Made by a program: the position numbers and the translations under genes. A stretch of DNA of 64,000 bases from UBA1172 sp002457135 (lineage in GTDB: Bacteria; Pseudomonadota; Alphaproteobacteria; Puniceispirillales; UBA1172), in NCBI GenBank assembly GCA_965660935.1, contig CBFIBR010000004.1:1-64000 (forward strand), in the 5' to 3' direction. The notes under the pieces were generated by a model. The model searched no databases. It was not told the DNA's origin and saw only the letters and a program-made list of their open reading frames with translations. Positions within the stretch are counted from its first letter, which is position 1. Every line of letters begins with the position of its first letter. Shown here piece by piece: positions 63,452 to 64,000 of the stretch.

Positions 63452-64000
63452 ATGATCAACAATCCCTACCTCAATATAGGCACCGAAGCCAGTACTGGCT
63501 GCATTATTCTCGACCGCCCGAAAGCCCTCAATGCCCTGTCGCTTGACATGTGTGATGCTCTTGCCACCGCGCTGAGGGCATGGGCCGATGATCACGCGAT
63601 TGACCGTGTTATCATCAGCGCAACCCCGGGCCGGGCGTTCTGCGCGGGCGGTGATGTGCGAGCCATTGCCCCTGATATCCGGGCTGATATCGCTGCCGGT
63701 GATGCCTATTTCCTGACCGAATACCAGCTTGATCTGTTGATCCATCTGTTTCCGAAACCGGTGGTGGTTGTCGCCAACGGGCTGACCATGGGGGGCGGGG
63801 CAGGAGTGCTGCTCAACGCATCGCATCCGGTGATCACAACGGCGATGGATTTTGCCATGCCTGAAACCGCCATCGGGCTGTTTCCTGATGTTGGTGCCTC
63901 CATCTTTCTGCGCAAGGCTCCCCCGGCGGTGGCGGCTTTTCTCGGCATGACGGGGTGGCGTATCGGTGCCGGTGATATGGCGCATTACGGCATCGCCCCC
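63452..64000 (+). CDS. 3-hydroxyisobutyryl-CoA hydrolase (partial, runs off window)
   Basis: Crotonase-fold enzyme, open from ATG 63452 to the window edge (183 codons, no stop). Oxyanion-hole and substrate motifs are visible: GRAFCAGGDVRAIAP and NGLTMGGGAGVLLNAS. The segment FAMPETAIGLFPDVGAS carries the Glu and Asp typical of the valine-catabolic hydrolase, which separates it from plain enoyl-CoA hydratase. The C-terminal part lies beyond the window. A TATAAG at 63440-63445 close to the ATG could be a -10 giving a nearly leaderless message; this is weak. Confidence 0.88.
   Translation, partial: MINNPYLNIGTEASTGCIILDRPKALNALSLDMCDALATALRAWADDHAIDRVIISATPGRAFCAGGDVRAIAPDIRADIAAGDAYFLTEYQLDLLIHLFPKPVVVVANGLTMGGGAGVLLNASHPVITTAMDFAMPETAIGLFPDVGASIFLRKAPPAVAAFLGMTGWRIGAGDMAHYGIAP

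Overview
The window reads as ordinary, densely packed chromosome of a Gram-negative alphaproteobacterium. The evidence is gene content and order: rpoZ-rsh-DUF2062-pdxJ-acpS-lepB-rnc-era-recO-parC, lptC-lptA-lptB-ptsN, mreBCD-mrdA-rodA and ilvI-ilvH-ilvC. Moderately high GC, a non-pyrrolysine MttB paralogue and the general protein style suggest a marine lineage near the SAR116 group. That placement is inference; no rRNA gene is present. I see no tRNA, rRNA, CRISPR array, transposase or integrase. Almost every base is coding. The longest gene-free stretches are about 260 bp (40796-41055) and 248 bp (18686-18933), so no gene-free gap reaches 300 bp.

Layout. 1-5026: serB (cut by the window edge) diverges from miaA, followed by the branched-chain amino acid operon ilvI-ilvH-ilvC with a hairpin in its leader. 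5210-12125: rod-shape and peptidoglycan-elongation operon mreB-mreC-mreD-mrdA-rodA, with a divergent rpoN attached to its end. 12158-13411: an AT-richer SbmA/BacA-like transporter. 13458-18204: hldE and glmU (minus) diverge from glmS (plus), supplying heptose and amino-sugar precursors. 18205-19546: an AT-rich insert with an orphan membrane protein and a peroxiredoxin, ending in what looks like a displaced copy of the glmS 3' end. 19547-25777: lptD diverges from two glycosyltransferases and an asparagine synthetase-like enzyme, so this is an envelope/LPS region. 25791-34030: mixed housekeeping (DUF924, FAD oxidase, TsaC/Sua5, CysQ, SRAP, AlkA, cytochrome b561 and c', LysE and EamA transporters). 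34129-37958: ptsN, lptB, lptA, lptC, rnd on the minus strand. 38089-40795: azlC-azlD, a DUF985 cupin and a Fur-box-preceded orphan iron-binding protein. 41056-46891: MttB-like methyltransferase, malyl-CoA lyase-like aldolase, hydroxyacid dehydrogenase, glycerate kinase and a divergent PLP dehydratase; this looks like a one-carbon/glyoxylate-to-glycerate module. 47047-60296: dapA, smpB, udgB, NYN protein, folK, then the long rpoZ-to-parC run. 60312-64000: bpt, ilvA and hemB (minus), then a 3-hydroxyisobutyryl-CoA hydrolase cut by the window end.

How the genes work together. Envelope building dominates: the MreBCD/PBP2/RodA elongasome, UDP-GlcNAc supply (GlmS, GlmU), heptose activation (HldE), LPS sugar transfer (GT9, GT4) and LPS export (LptB, LptA, LptC, LptD). 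Translation, stringent response and RNA processing (RpoZ, RSH, SmpB, RNase III, Era, TsaC, MiaA) form the second theme.

I found no clearly new multi-gene system. The most interesting signals are the insert at the glmS 3' end, the relocation of rpoN out of its usual lptB-ptsN neighbourhood, in-frame 12-nt tandem repeats inside core enzymes (AcpS, SerB), a G-rich tandem repeat upstream of mttB, and the methyltransferase/serine-cycle-like module. All functional calls come from motif recognition, not from database searches.
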